From Chloroflexota bacterium (lineage in GTDB: Bacteria; Chloroflexota; Dehalococcoidia; Lucifugimonadales; UBA3495), in assembly GCA_028874075.1 (NCBI GenBank), contig JAPPLU010000088.1, positions 1 through 36,237 on the forward strand: a stretch of 36,237 bases of DNA. The letters run 5' to 3'. Both the position numbers and the translations under genes were made by a program. Below are positions 9,025 to 16,814 of this stretch, piece after piece; position 1 is the first letter of the stretch, and every line of letters starts with the position of its first letter. The notes below the pieces were generated by a model. That model was not told where the DNA came from and made no database searches. It worked only from the letters and a program-made list of their open reading frames with translations.

Positions 9025-9174
9025 ACCTGATTTGGCTTTCCCGGAGGGTTAGCAGAGGCATTGTATGGGAGTTAAACCGGGAGGGTCAAACAGGAACTAG
9101 CTGAGGGCGAGTTTTTCGGTACTCCACTTTCTTCATACATTGATTCGACGGGGAAGCCAACGAGAGTCTCTTGC

Positions 9175-9203
9175 TTGTAACCCCCACAGCCCCCGTGTAG
9201 AAT
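9175..9203 (+). promoter_or_regulatory. Sigma-70-like promoter for the GlcG-like gene
   Basis: TTGTAA (9175-9180) and TAGAAT (9198-9203) are separated by exactly 17 bases. Four of six and five of six bases match the consensus. Transcription would start near 9210, giving a leader of about 27 bases with GAAGGGAG before the ATG at 9237. Confidence 0.5.
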
Positions 9204-9236
9204 TAGCCAGACTTCAGAGTTGAAGGGAGAATTCCT

Positions 9237-9656
9237 ATGTACGAAAAGCCCATGCTCAGTCTGGATCAGACGCGCAAGGCCATGGACGCCATGCTGGACA
9301 AGGCCACCCAGGAACCTAATCGTCCCGTCGCCATTGCCATTGTGGACGACGGCGGTAATCTCCTCAGTTACGCCAGGATGGACGGGTGCCGCGCCAACCC
9401 TCAGACCTTCGCCATTCGCAAGGCCTACACCTCGGCCATGTCCGGCGCGGATTCGGCGGTTTACGCCGAGCGGTTGCAGAGCCAGGGGCGCTCCGTCTCC
9501 GACATGGGCAACCCCAACCTGGTATCCGCCCAAGGGGCCGTGGTTGCGCTGCATCCCGAGTCCGGCGCGGTTCTGGGAGCCATAGGCGTCAGCGGCCTGA
9601 GTTCCCAGGAGGATGAGGACCTGGCTCGGCTTGGGGTACAGTCTATGGGACTTTAG
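9237..9656 (+). CDS. GlcG/HbpS-like family protein (DUF336)
   Basis: The 139-residue protein matches the GlcG/HbpS fold family: an N-terminal helix (residues 8-25), the strand PVAIAIVDDGGNLL (31-44), RMDG, a helical FAIRKAYTS, and a C-terminal GAIGVSG repeat of glycines. Members include GlcG from glycolate operons and haem-binding HbpS; many are uncharacterised. No signal peptide is seen, so it is probably cytoplasmic. It sits 95 bases before a polysaccharide deacetylase family gene on the same strand and may be co-transcribed with it. GAAGGGAG lies before the ATG. Which ligand it binds is unknown. Confidence 0.82.
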   Translation: MYEKPMLSLDQTRKAMDAMLDKATQEPNRPVAIAIVDDGGNLLSYARMDGCRANPQTFAIRKAYTSAMSGADSAVYAERLQSQGRSVSDMGNPNLVSAQGAVVALHPESGAVLGAIGVSGLSSQEDEDLARLGVQSMGL

Positions 9657-9751
9657 GCTGATTTCTTTGAAACTATAACTGGACTATCCAGTCCCACTCA
9701 CCCAGGCAGACGAAGGGAATCGACTGCCGCTAACTATGTGATGGAGGAACC

Positions 9752-10615
9752 ATGGCCAATCCCCGCGCCGAATACTCGCCCATCTTTCACCGGCCCCCAC
9801 TGAAACTGCCCAACAACGCCCGGGTGGCGGTATGGGTGGTCATCAACGTGGAGGAGTGGGACATCAACGAGCCTATGGCCCGCACTGTGCTGCCCACGCC
9901 CCAGGGCGTGGAGGTTATTCCGGACATCCCCAACTTCGGGTGGTTCGACTACGGTTTGCGGGTGGGGTTCTGGCGGATGAAACGGGCGCTGGACCGGCGG
10001 GGTATTCGCGCCACCGTCAGCCTGAACGCATCGGTTTGCAACAGCTACCCGTTCCTGGTGCAGGACTGCCTGGACTCGGGCTGGGAGTTGATGGGCCACA
10101 GCTACATCCAACGGGTTATCAACCGGGAACCGGACGAGCGGGATGCCATCCGCCGCACCATAGACACCATACGGGAGTTCAGTGGCGTCGCACCCCGGGG
10201 CTGGATGGGCCCGGGGCTGGCGGAGACCTTCGACACCCCCGACATCCTGGCGGAAGAAGGTATCGAGTATGTGTGCGACTGGTGCAACGACGACCAGCCT
10301 TACCCTATGAAGGTGAAGAGCGGCAACCTGATTTCGGTGCCCTACACGGTGGAACTGAACGACATACCCATCTACATGGTTCAGCACCACCAGTCGCCCG
10401 AGATCTTCAACCGGGCCAAGGACCAGTTCGATACGCTTTACGCGGAGGGCGAGGAGAGCGCCCGCATCTTTTGCGTATCTACCCACCCCTACATCACCGG
10501 GGCGGCGCACCGCATCAAGTACTATGAGCAGATTTTTGACTACATCAGCCGCTTTGAGGGCGTGGAGTTTATGACCGGGAGCGAGATACTGGACTGGTAC
10601 AAGTCGGTGATGTAA
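9752..10615 (+). CDS. Polysaccharide deacetylase family hydrolase, PuuE/allantoinase-like
   Basis: The 287-residue protein has the NodB-type layout of the PuuE-like subgroup: VNVEEWDIN near residue 30 in place of the usual TFDDG, LMGHSYIQR near 117, WMGPG near 150, and STHPYITGAAHR near 245, which resembles the HPxxxGxPHR segment of PuuE allantoinases. There is no signal peptide, so it acts in the cytoplasm on a small amide rather than on cell wall polymers. Possible substrates are allantoin or another cyclic amide; the sequence does not decide. GATGGAGG lies before the ATG. It follows a GlcG-like gene. Confidence 0.82.
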   Translation: MANPRAEYSPIFHRPPLKLPNNARVAVWVVINVEEWDINEPMARTVLPTPQGVEVIPDIPNFGWFDYGLRVGFWRMKRALDRRGIRATVSLNASVCNSYPFLVQDCLDSGWELMGHSYIQRVINREPDERDAIRRTIDTIREFSGVAPRGWMGPGLAETFDTPDILAEEGIEYVCDWCNDDQPYPMKVKSGNLISVPYTVELNDIPIYMVQHHQSPEIFNRAKDQFDTLYAEGEESARIFCVSTHPYITGAAHRIKYYEQIFDYISRFEGVEFMTGSEILDWYKSVM

Positions 10616-10672
10616 ACGAGAAGGCTGTCCTGACCGAATGTAAGTCGGGACTCTAAATGCCCGAAATGTCTG

Positions 10673-10700
10673 GGGGCGGGTGAATTCACCCGCCCCTTCT
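10673..10700. terminator. Bidirectional terminator between convergent genes
   Basis: The 24 bases 10673-10696 are a perfect palindrome, GGGGCGGGTGAA followed by its complement, with an EcoRI-like centre. It stands between the stop of the deacetylase gene and the end of the minus-strand coiled-coil gene, with TTCT after it on the plus strand. It likely stops transcription from both sides. Confidence 0.65.
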
Positions 10701-10725
10701 AACTGTTTCGGCACAGCCTGGGCTG

Positions 10726-11214
10726 CTAGAGGACATCGGAATTGCCGTTGTTGTTAGCCATGGCGGCGCTGGCCAGGGTGCTGCCGGCCAGCATATCAAT
10801 GCCCTTGCGCACGCTGCCGCTGATGCCGTTGATCTCCCGCTCCAGGGAGCGAAGGGTTCGCAGGGCATAGGCGTCGGCCTCGGTGCGGCGGGATTCGGCC
10901 TCGGCCTCGGCCATCTGGAGAATCCGGGAGGCCCGGTCCTGGGCGTCTTGCAGGATCTCCTCGGCGCGGCGTTGCTGTTCCGAATCGGTCAACTGCTTGC
11001 TGAATTCGTCCTCGGCCTTGGCTTTGGCCCGGCGGGCGTCGGCCATGGCGATGTTCATAAGCTGTTCCTTCTGGGACAGGACCTCTTCGGCGGCCTTGAC
11101 TTCCTGGGGGATGCCCAGGCGCAACTGGTCCACCAACTCAATCAGCTTGGCTTTGTCCATCATCAGGCTGCCGGTAATGGGCATTACCTTGCTGCTGTTT
11201 ATAAGGATCTCCAA
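10726..11214 (-). CDS. Coiled-coil protein, DivIVA/ATP-synthase-b-like, next to coaD
   Basis: A charged, alanine- and glutamate-rich protein with a predicted long coiled coil across residues 40-125, no membrane segment and a short low-complexity C-terminus. It belongs to a poorly characterised group of helical proteins found beside coaD in several Gram-positive and Chloroflexota genomes. The earliest usual start codon is the TTG at 11214 (162 residues), but it has no ribosome binding site. Upstream, the same frame continues without stop and encodes DIIDIINIVDR before the LEILINSS segment, as expected for the N-terminus of this group (a DRLE motif). AAAGGGGG precedes ATC and ATA codons at 11244 and 11241. 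The real start may therefore be a non-AUG codon. It lies 27-57 bases after coaD and belongs to rsmD-coaD. Role unknown. Confidence 0.75.
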   Translation of the reverse strand: MEILINSSKVMPITGSLMMDKAKLIELVDQLRLGIPQEVKAAEEVLSQKEQLMNIAMADARRAKAKAEDEFSKQLTDSEQQRRAEEILQDAQDRASRILQMAEAEAESRRTEADAYALRTLRSLEREINGISGSVRKGIDMLAGSTLASAAMANNNGNSDVL

Positions 11215-11268
11215 ACGGTCGACAATATTTATGATGTCTATGATGTCCCCCTTTGTCCGGGTTTCCCC

Positions 11269-11757
11269 CTACGGGGCCGGAATACCAAATTTCTCATATA
11301 CCGCGGTTGCTACCTTGGGCGTAACCATGCCAGTGATATCCCCACCCAGTCGTGCTACTTCTTTCAGCAGGCTGGAACTAACGTACATGTGCTCCTGGGA
11401 TGTCATAAAAGAAACCATGTCCACGTCGGGCGCCAGTTTGCGGTTCATAAAGGCCATTTCGTATTCGTACTCGAAGTCCGACCCGCTTCTCAGGCCGCGC
11501 ACAATCACAGCTGCACCAATGTCCTGGGCGAACCGTACCACCAAGCCCTGGAACTTGCGGACTTCCACGTTGGGCAGGTGGCTGACAGCATCCTCGAACA
11601 GCGCAACCCGTTCTTCAGTATTGAACAGCAGGTTCTTGGAGGGAGAGGCATAAACGGCGACAACAACCTTGTCAAAAAGCGCAGATGCCCGGGTGGCGAC
11701 ATCCGTGTGCCCCTCGGTAACCGGGTCAAAGCTCCCAGGGTAGAGAGCTGTTACCAT
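11269..11757 (-). CDS. coaD: Pantetheine-phosphate adenylyltransferase
   Basis: CoaD transfers AMP from ATP to 4'-phosphopantetheine in coenzyme A synthesis. The 162-residue protein has YPGSFDPVTEGH (6-17), with T14-E-G-H17 being the (T/H)xGH nucleotide motif, RGLRSGSDFEYE in the middle, and YVSSSLLKEVA with the SSS-type motif near 125. Length is normal. The ATG at 11757 is chosen over the TTG at 11760 because GGAGG lies seven bases upstream of it. Its first base overlaps the rsmD stop (TGATG), so translation is coupled. The rsmD-coaD order is common in bacteria. Confidence 0.95.
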   Translation of the reverse strand: MVTALYPGSFDPVTEGHTDVATRASALFDKVVVAVYASPSKNLLFNTEERVALFEDAVSHLPNVEVRKFQGLVVRFAQDIGAAVIVRGLRSGSDFEYEYEMAFMNRKLAPDVDMVSFMTSQEHMYVSSSLLKEVARLGGDITGMVTPKVATAVYEKFGIPAP

Positions 11758-12329
11758 CAATTGCCTCCTCTCCGGTAAAAGTCCACCAGGTTGTCCCCGT
11801 AGCGACGATTGGATTCCAGGGACAGGTCTCCGTATTCCCTCGCCAGGGACACGTGCCTGGAATGACCTACCACCACAATACCGTCCTCGTCCACCAGGTT
11901 CGGAGTGTTTCCCAGCGATGCCATGAACTCGTCCAGGTTTTCCATTTTGTAAGGCGGGTCCAACAGCACAAGCTGGTAGGGGCCTGGCAGATTGCCCATC
12001 ATCCTGGCGACGTCGGCGCAGTATGCCTGGGACTGCAGGCGGAATCCGGTGGCCTCCAGGTTTGCCACGAGGGCCTGGTGCTGGCGGCGGTTCCGCTCCA
12101 CGAAATCGCCCCAGGCGGCGCCCCGGCTAAGGGCTTCGATGCCCAGGCTGCCGGTGCCAGCGAACAAGTCCAGTACTCGGGCGTCTTCCAAAACCCAGGG
12201 AGGCAGGACATTAAAGATGGCCGCCCTGGCCCTTTCCGACGTGGGCCGCACTCCGGGCGTTACCGCTCCCTTGAGGCGATGACCCCTGGCCACTCCTCCC
12301 GCTACCCGGATATTATTGATGGGAGACAT
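11757..12329 (-). CDS. rsmD: 16S rRNA (guanine-N2-)-methyltransferase RsmD
   Basis: RsmD methylates G966 of 16S rRNA using S-adenosylmethionine. The 190-residue protein begins with IRVAGGVARGHRL, has RPTSERARAAIFN, the SAM-binding motif LDLFAGTGSLGIEALSRG and the catalytic DPPY near residue 123. Length is normal. The ATG at 12329 has no clear ribosome binding site. A TATAAT overlaps the start codon on this strand; it is probably coincidental because initiation there would make the message begin inside the gene. It is first in an rsmD-coaD-coiled-coil operon. Confidence 0.94.
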   Translation of the reverse strand: MSPINNIRVAGGVARGHRLKGAVTPGVRPTSERARAAIFNVLPPWVLEDARVLDLFAGTGSLGIEALSRGAAWGDFVERNRRQHQALVANLEATGFRLQSQAYCADVARMMGNLPGPYQLVLLDPPYKMENLDEFMASLGNTPNLVDEDGIVVVGHSRHVSLAREYGDLSLESNRRYGDNLVDFYRRGGN

Positions 12330-12895
12330 TATAATTCACGCTACAGCGGGACTTTCCAGTTGGTTTTTGGGTTAATTTTAAGCACTTTACAAGAATTACC
12401 CTGGTGCAGGAAACACCTTGCAGTCCGTCAGCGAGGAATATGCATCGTTCTGGAGCGCCGCCGACCTGTCCTGAAAAATCTGTTTTTCCTGCTATTTCCT
12501 GTCAATTCCTCCCATTTTCTTTCTGGGCCACGTACCAACGTGGCGGTGCTTATTTTCACTTTCAAACGCAAGATTTTTCATATCCGTCTCATTTTGTTCC
12601 ATTCTGTACCACTATGGCCCAAGTCGCCCTGTAGGGGCGATGGAGGGAAAACCGGCCATTCACAACTCAGTGAACAGGGGGCTCTGGGGCTTCCACCCCA
12701 AAAGTAAGGTAGTGGTGGGTCTTCCAGGGTGGCAATGGGGGGATGGCACGGTAAAGGCAGCCCCCGCACATGTGGGTTCCCGTGTTGGATTTCCGAATTA
12801 CTCGTGGCTGAACGGTTCGAGGTTGCCGTTTTTGCGGAACAACGGCTTTGTCCCAAAACCAACGCGCGACTGCCCTTTCCCGAATTGCTTTCCTG
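12330..12895. other. Long intergenic region between rsmD and the nuclease gene
   Basis: No convincing gene is seen in about 570 bases. Open frames here have poor composition and no recognisable motifs. 12480-12600 is a pyrimidine-rich tract on the plus strand (purine-rich on the minus strand), and 12619-12640 holds a short hairpin around TCGCCCTGTAGGGGCGA. The rsmD promoter should lie in the left part, but no clear -35/-10 pair was found. Confidence 0.4.
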
Positions 12896-12923
12896 TTGAC
12901 ATTATTTTCGTCGGGGTCATAAT
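12896..12923 (+). promoter_or_regulatory. Sigma-70 promoter for the bifunctional nuclease gene
   Basis: A perfect -35 TTGACA (12896-12901) and -10 CATAAT (12918-12923) are separated by 16 bases. Transcription would start near 12930, leaving about 33 bases that include CGGAGG before the ATG at 12963. Confidence 0.7.
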
Positions 12924-12962
12924 ATTCTGGCACGCAAAGGGTATCACACGGAGGCGGCGGAT

Positions 12963-13520
12963 ATGCTTAGAATGTCCATCGACAGCATAAGGGTCAGCCC
13001 GATGAACTACCAGCGGGTTGTCATCCTTAAGGAAAATGAGTCCGACCGCTATCTGCCCATCTGGATAGGACCAGCGGAAGCCGACGCCATTGCCGTTAAA
13101 CTCCAGGACCTGAGCGTGCCCCGTCCCCTGACCCACGACCTGTTGCGCACCGTCATCGACACCCTGGGTGGCTCGGTGGTGCATATCCTGGTCAGCGACC
13201 TGCACAACGATACCTTCTACGCCAAGATAGTCATAGAGGTCAACGGTGATACCAGGGAGATCGACTCCCGACCCAGCGACGCCATGGCCCTGGCAGTACG
13301 GGCCCAGGTGCCCATTTTCGCCGAGGAATCTGTGATGGACAAGGCGGGTATTCTACTGGACAAAGAGACCGGCAAACCGATTACTCCGGAAAGAGAAGGA
13401 GTAGTGGGTGAGCCCACCGGCGAGGTGAACGAGGAGGAACTGCGGCGCATGTCGGCCTTCACCGACTTCATCAATGATCTGGACCTGGAAGGCTTCGGCG
13501 GGGAGCAGCAGGGCCGGTAA
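12963..13520 (+). CDS. Bifunctional nuclease family protein (DUF151)
   Basis: The 185-residue protein has the DUF151 core: SIDSIRVSPMNYQRVVILKE at the start, LPIWIGPAEADAIA, RPLTHDLL, VVHILVSDLHNDTFYAKI and the signature DSRPSDAMALAVR, followed by PIFAEESVMDKAG. Members have been described as bifunctional DNases/RNases, though most bacterial copies are uncharacterised. The C-terminal tail is acidic and lacks a full UVR motif. A good GGAGG and a near-consensus promoter precede it, and a terminator follows, so it is a single-gene transcript. It lies just before the ATP synthase operon. Confidence 0.9.
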   Translation: MLRMSIDSIRVSPMNYQRVVILKENESDRYLPIWIGPAEADAIAVKLQDLSVPRPLTHDLLRTVIDTLGGSVVHILVSDLHNDTFYAKIVIEVNGDTREIDSRPSDAMALAVRAQVPIFAEESVMDKAGILLDKETGKPITPEREGVVGEPTGEVNEEELRRMSAFTDFINDLDLEGFGGEQQGR

Positions 13521-13559
13521 CGTTGAGGCCTACCAGCCTGTAAATAATGAAGAGATAAA

Positions 13560-13587
13560 GCCCCGGCGAACTAAGCCGGGGCGTTTT
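13560..13587 (+). terminator. Rho-independent terminator after the nuclease gene
   Basis: GCCCCGGC (13560-13567) and GCCGGGGC (13575-13582) form a perfect 8-bp stem around GAACTAA, followed by GTTTT. Confidence 0.85.
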
Positions 13588-13890
13588 GGTTACCGGGGGT
13601 TAATATTCAGCTGTGCAAAATGTACCGTTTCCCGTGCAAAAAGGTGTCCTGTTCTATAGATCCCTGTCAGACATCAAGCAGGTTCTGGACGGTTGACGTA
13701 TATGCCCCCGCACGACTCTGTATTCCAGCTTTCGCCGGAGTCACGGTCAAGGAAGGGTCGGGAGAGACAGGCAAGAAGCGGGTCGGAAATGCCAACTATA
13801 TTTCCGGCATTAGGCAAACTAATGCGAAGAGGGGTTGGAATTTGTGGGCCATACCTACGGTGCAATTTTCCGAAAACCCTTCCCGGCAAA
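13588..13890. other. Intergenic region with degenerate repeat-like hairpin
   Basis: About 300 bases with no supportable gene. Around 13710-13745 the text ATTCCAGCTTTCGCCGGAGTCA resembles the common intergenic hairpins of the type ATTCCCGC-TTTCGCGGGAAT, but is imperfect. A second arm-like pair, TTTCCGGCATTAGG near 13800, is not convincing. Confidence 0.3.
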
Positions 13891-13919
13891 TTGACTTTTC
13901 GTAATCCCGATGTTAATAT
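13891..13919 (+). promoter_or_regulatory. Promoter of the ATP synthase operon
   Basis: TTGACT (13891-13896) and TAATAT (13914-13919) are spaced by 17 bases. Transcription from about 13926 would leave only 15 bases before the ATG at 13941, which argues against the earlier GTG starts in the same frame. Confidence 0.65.
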
Positions 13920-13940
13920 CCTGTGCGTTTGGTGAACGGC

Positions 13941-14183
13941 ATGTCCTGGTGGGTAGTTGCCCTGCGCCTGACCGGTTTGGGTTGGTACATCGCCTTCTGC
14001 GTGGTGGCCGGGATTGTACTGGGAATAGTATTGGATAGGTTGACTGGACTTTCCCCCCTGTTCGCCATAACTGGAGTGATCCTGGGAAGTATTCTGGCTT
14101 TCTGGGGCGTCTATAAGATGATTTTGCCGGTTCTTTACGGATCTCGTAATCCGGGTACCGCCAATCAAGGGAGAGACGAATAG
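13941..14183 (+). CDS. atpI: ATP synthase assembly protein AtpI/AtpZ-like
   Basis: An 80-residue protein with two membrane helices (about residues 8-30 and 36-58) separated by a short loop with DRLTG, as in the AtpI/AtpZ family. These proteins help assemble the c-ring or supply ions to the rotor. It is the first gene of the atp operon, the usual place. In-frame GTG codons at 13923 and 13932 exist, but the promoter position favours the ATG at 13941. The stop shares one base with the GTG start of atpB. Confidence 0.8.
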   Translation: MSWWVVALRLTGLGWYIAFCVVAGIVLGIVLDRLTGLSPLFAITGVILGSILAFWGVYKMILPVLYGSRNPGTANQGRDE

Positions 14184-15229
14184 TGCCGTCGGGTGCTGCC
14201 GCCAAGAGAGTAATGCTGCTGGCCGGCGTGGTCATGTTGGCATTGTTGATAGCAGGATTTGTAGTTGGCGCCATCGGTTCCCAGATGTTTGGAGCGCCCC
14301 GGTTCCTGGCCCAGCCTGCAATCCATCTCCCTCCCCAGCCCGTTTTCCCCATTTCCGCCGCAAAGGAAAGCCTGGGCTATTCCGACTACCCCAAAGAGGC
14401 TGAAGAAAAACCGGCTGCCGATGCCGAGCATCCTCCTGCGGCCGGGTCCGCTGATCACGGCGACGCGGAGGAAGAGCACCACTTCAAGCCCATGGGCGTA
14501 ACCCAGTTCGCCATCACCAACACTCTGCTGTCCGCCTGGCTTACCAGCATTGTCATTATCCTCTTCTTCGTCCTGGGCGCCCGGAAACGGGCAATGGTGC
14601 CGGGACGGTTCCAGTCGGTGGTGGAGAGCATCTTTGAAGGGGTGCTGAGCTTCGCTTCCAGTGTTCTGGGGCCGGAAATGGCCTGCAAGGCTTTCCCCGT
14701 CGTGGCCACCATTTTTTTCTTTGTGCTTTTCAACGCCTGGATTGCCCTGTTCCTGGTGCCCATTTACCAGGCTGTGGGCCTGGGTTCCGGTGGACTGTGG
14801 GACTTTGAACTGAAGGCTCATTTGATCCGCCCCGCAGGCACCGACGTGAACATGCCGCTGGCGCTGGCGCTGATTTCCTTTGTATTCGTGGAGTACTGGG
14901 GGATCAGGGTGCTGGGCCTGGGCTACTTCAAAAAGTTTTTCGCCTTTGGCAACCTGCTGCGGGGCCGCCCCAGCGGGCTGATTGACGTTTTCGTGGGAAT
15001 TTTGGAGCTGATCAGCGAACTGGTACGCATCGTCAGCTTCACTTTCCGTCTCTTCGGCAACATGACCGCAGGTGAAATCCTGGTGGTCATGATAACCTTC
15101 CTGGTGCCCTTCGTTGCCAACATCTTCGTCTTCGGTCTGGAGCTGCTGGTGGGCCTGATCCAGGCGGTGATTTTCGCCGGACTGACCCTGGTATTCCTGT
15201 CCCTGGCTGTGCATCACGAAGAGCATTAG
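14183..15229 (+). CDS. atpB: F-type ATP synthase subunit a
   Basis: Subunit a forms the proton half-channels of Fo. The C-terminal two thirds have the usual five to six membrane helices. The essential arginine is R289 in FTFRLFGNM, followed by TAGEIL, and the protein ends in a hydrophobic helix with VHHEEH. At 348 residues it is longer than the common 240-280. The extra part is N-terminal: one membrane helix or signal anchor (residues 8-33) and then a hydrophilic stretch rich in Glu, Asp, Ala and His (about 65-100). Such an extension is also reported in some other phyla. The GTG start is supported by GGGAGAG upstream and overlap with atpI. Confidence 0.95.
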   Translation: MPSGAAAKRVMLLAGVVMLALLIAGFVVGAIGSQMFGAPRFLAQPAIHLPPQPVFPISAAKESLGYSDYPKEAEEKPAADAEHPPAAGSADHGDAEEEHHFKPMGVTQFAITNTLLSAWLTSIVIILFFVLGARKRAMVPGRFQSVVESIFEGVLSFASSVLGPEMACKAFPVVATIFFFVLFNAWIALFLVPIYQAVGLGSGGLWDFELKAHLIRPAGTDVNMPLALALISFVFVEYWGIRVLGLGYFKKFFAFGNLLRGRPSGLIDVFVGILELISELVRIVSFTFRLFGNMTAGEILVVMITFLVPFVANIFVFGLELLVGLIQAVIFAGLTLVFLSLAVHHEEH

Positions 15230-15255
15230 ACCGGGGCCTAGATTAGCTGGATGAA

Positions 15256-15301
15256 CCTTCCCTGCCGGATGGGGAAGGCCGGATTCTGAAGGGATTCAGA
15301 C
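15256..15301 (+). repeat. Intergenic hairpin before atpE, copy 1 of a repeated element
   Basis: CCTTCCC (15256-15262) pairs with GGGAAGG (15272-15278). CTGAA (15286-15290) pairs with TTCAG (15295-15299), and the stretch ends in GATTCAGAC (15293-15301). A very similar 23-base hairpin followed by GATTCAGAC lies before atpA at 16722-16756. It may slow decay of, or otherwise tune, the atpE message, which is needed in high copy. Confidence 0.55.
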
Positions 15302-15326
15302 TACACAACTTGGAGGACTAGCAAAA

Positions 15327-15584
15327 ATGGAGCTACTACCGATTCTTTTGGCGCTGGAGGCCGAAGCGGCCAAGTTCCTTGGGGCCGGCCTGGCCATCGC
15401 CATTGGCGTAATTGGGCCTGGTGTTGGTATTGGAATCTTGGGCGCGGGCGCTATGGGCGCCATCGGCCGTAACCCGGAAGCCGCCGGTTCCATTACCACC
15501 AACATGATCCTGGCCATCGCCTTCGCCGAAGCGTTGGGTATTTACTCCCTGATCGTAGCGGTAATCCTGCTGTTCGTGGTCTAG
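15327..15584 (+). CDS. atpE: F-type ATP synthase subunit c
   Basis: An 85-residue hairpin protein with two membrane helices (about 15-40 and 58-84) and the polar loop RNPEA at 48-52. The ion-carrying carboxylate is E68 in FAEALGIYS. In sodium-dependent enzymes a glutamine sits in the GPGVGQG segment of helix 1 and a serine or threonine follows the glutamate. Here these are I35 and A69, so proton coupling is expected. TTGGAGGA lies nine bases before the ATG. Confidence 0.96.
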   Translation: MELLPILLALEAEAAKFLGAGLAIAIGVIGPGVGIGILGAGAMGAIGRNPEAAGSITTNMILAIAFAEALGIYSLIVAVILLFVV

Positions 15585-15588
15585 CGTT

Positions 15589-16089
15589 ATGGTTGAACTA
15601 GGAATCAACCTGCCCTTGCTGATTGCCTATCTGGTAACCTTCGTCATCCTGCTGGCGATACTGTACCAGTTCGCCTACAAACCCCTGATGGCGGCAATGG
15701 ACCAGCGGTCGGAACGGATCCAGGAAGGCCTTTCCGCCGCCGAGCAGGCACGGCAGGAGGCAGCCAGTTCCCAGGCGGCCATTGAGGAGCAGTTGAACGA
15801 GGCCCGCCGCGAGGGGCAGCGGCTGCTGGATCAGGCCCGGGAGGCTTCCCAGCGGTACCGGGAAAGCGAAATGGAACGCGCCCGCCAGGAGGCGGAAGCC
15901 TTTGCCGAACGGGCCAGGGCCGACATCCAGCGGGAGCGGGACGCCGCACTGGATGAACTGCGGGCCAGCTTCGGTGACCTGGCTATCACCGCCGCCGAGC
16001 GGGTCATCCGCCGTTCCCTGGACCGGCAGGCCCACGAAGAGCTCATCACCCAGGTACTGGAAGAGGGTGAGAGCTTGCGACGGGGTTAG
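15589..16089 (+). CDS. atpF: F-type ATP synthase subunit b
   Basis: A 166-residue protein with one N-terminal membrane helix (about residues 8-28), the YKPLMAAMDQRSERI turn and a long, highly charged coiled coil that forms the peripheral stalk. Length is normal. It starts five bases after atpE with no clear ribosome binding site, so translation is probably coupled to atpE. Only one b gene is present, so a b2 homodimer is expected. Confidence 0.95.
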   Translation: MVELGINLPLLIAYLVTFVILLAILYQFAYKPLMAAMDQRSERIQEGLSAAEQARQEAASSQAAIEEQLNEARREGQRLLDQAREASQRYRESEMERARQEAEAFAERARADIQRERDAALDELRASFGDLAITAAERVIRRSLDRQAHEELITQVLEEGESLRRG

Positions 16090-16095
16090 GCAGCT

Positions 16096-16641
16096 ATGGC
16101 CAAGCAGGTAGGAGGCCAGCGGTACGCCCGGGCCCTGTTCGACCTGGCGGTGGAGAAGGACGCTATGGACCAGTGGGCCACCGACCTGGCCCAGCTGGCC
16201 GAGGCGATGCAGGACGAGCAGTTTAACCTGTTTCTGAAGCATGCTGAGGTGCCGCTGGAGCGGAAGATTGAGTCCCTGGCGACGGTGCTGTCGGAGATTG
16301 ACCCCATGGTGCGGAACCTGGGGTCGCTGCTGGTTACCCGGAATTCGGTTGATTCCATCGGCGACGTGGCCATGGCCTACAACCGACTGGTGGACGACCG
16401 GCTGGGCAGGCAGCAGATTGAGGTTACCACCGCGGTGGAACTGGAGCCGGCCGAGTCGGAGCGGATTCGCGACTTCGTGGCCGGGATCATTCAGCGCGAG
16501 GTGGTGATGACTACCCGGGTGGACGACTCCATCCTGGGCGGTATGGTTATTCAGATTGGCGACCGGCTTATGGACGGGAGCACCCGTTCCAAGCTGGAAG
16601 AACTGCGAAAACAAATACGCTTGGAAGGCTCACCGGGTTAA
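16096..16641 (+). CDS. atpH: F-type ATP synthase subunit delta
   Basis: A 181-residue protein with the N-terminal helical domain beginning RYARALFDLA and the C-terminal signature GGMVIQIGDRLMDGSTRSKLEELR, diagnostic for the delta (OSCP) subunit that links F1 to the peripheral stalk. It starts six bases after atpF. Confidence 0.95.
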   Translation: MAKQVGGQRYARALFDLAVEKDAMDQWATDLAQLAEAMQDEQFNLFLKHAEVPLERKIESLATVLSEIDPMVRNLGSLLVTRNSVDSIGDVAMAYNRLVDDRLGRQQIEVTTAVELEPAESERIRDFVAGIIQREVVMTTRVDDSILGGMVIQIGDRLMDGSTRSKLEELRKQIRLEGSPG

Positions 16642-16721
16642 TACGAAGCTGTTCTGAAGTCACCCTTGAAAATGTAGGTACGGTTGGCAATAGCTGCTGC
16701 AGGCATGTCACCCCATCCTAG

Positions 16722-16756
16722 CCTTCCTCCATCATGGGGGAAGGGAAGATTCAGAC
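16722..16756 (+). repeat. Intergenic hairpin before atpA, copy 2 of the repeated element
   Basis: CCTTCCTCC (16722-16730) pairs with GGGGGAAGG (16736-16744) around ATCAT, with one G-T wobble, and GATTCAGAC follows at 16748-16756. It has the same 23-base length and tail as the hairpin before atpE. It lies in the 173-base gap between atpH and atpA; there is no T-run, so it is not an ordinary terminator. Confidence 0.55.
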
Positions 16757-16814
16757 AGTTTCCAAAGAAGGTAGCTCACCGCGGCGTTCATTTGGTTGTT
16801 AAGGAGAGTCCCCA

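Noticed and set aside
12310..12335. TATAAT on the minus strand overlapping the rsmD start codon, as a promoter
   Set aside because: Transcription would begin inside the gene, and no -35 lies at the right spacing.
12640..12990. Small open frame before the bifunctional nuclease gene, and one on the opposite strand at 12667-12933
   Set aside because: Both cover the near-consensus promoter at 12896-12923, and the first runs into the nuclease gene. Neither shows family motifs or a ribosome binding site.
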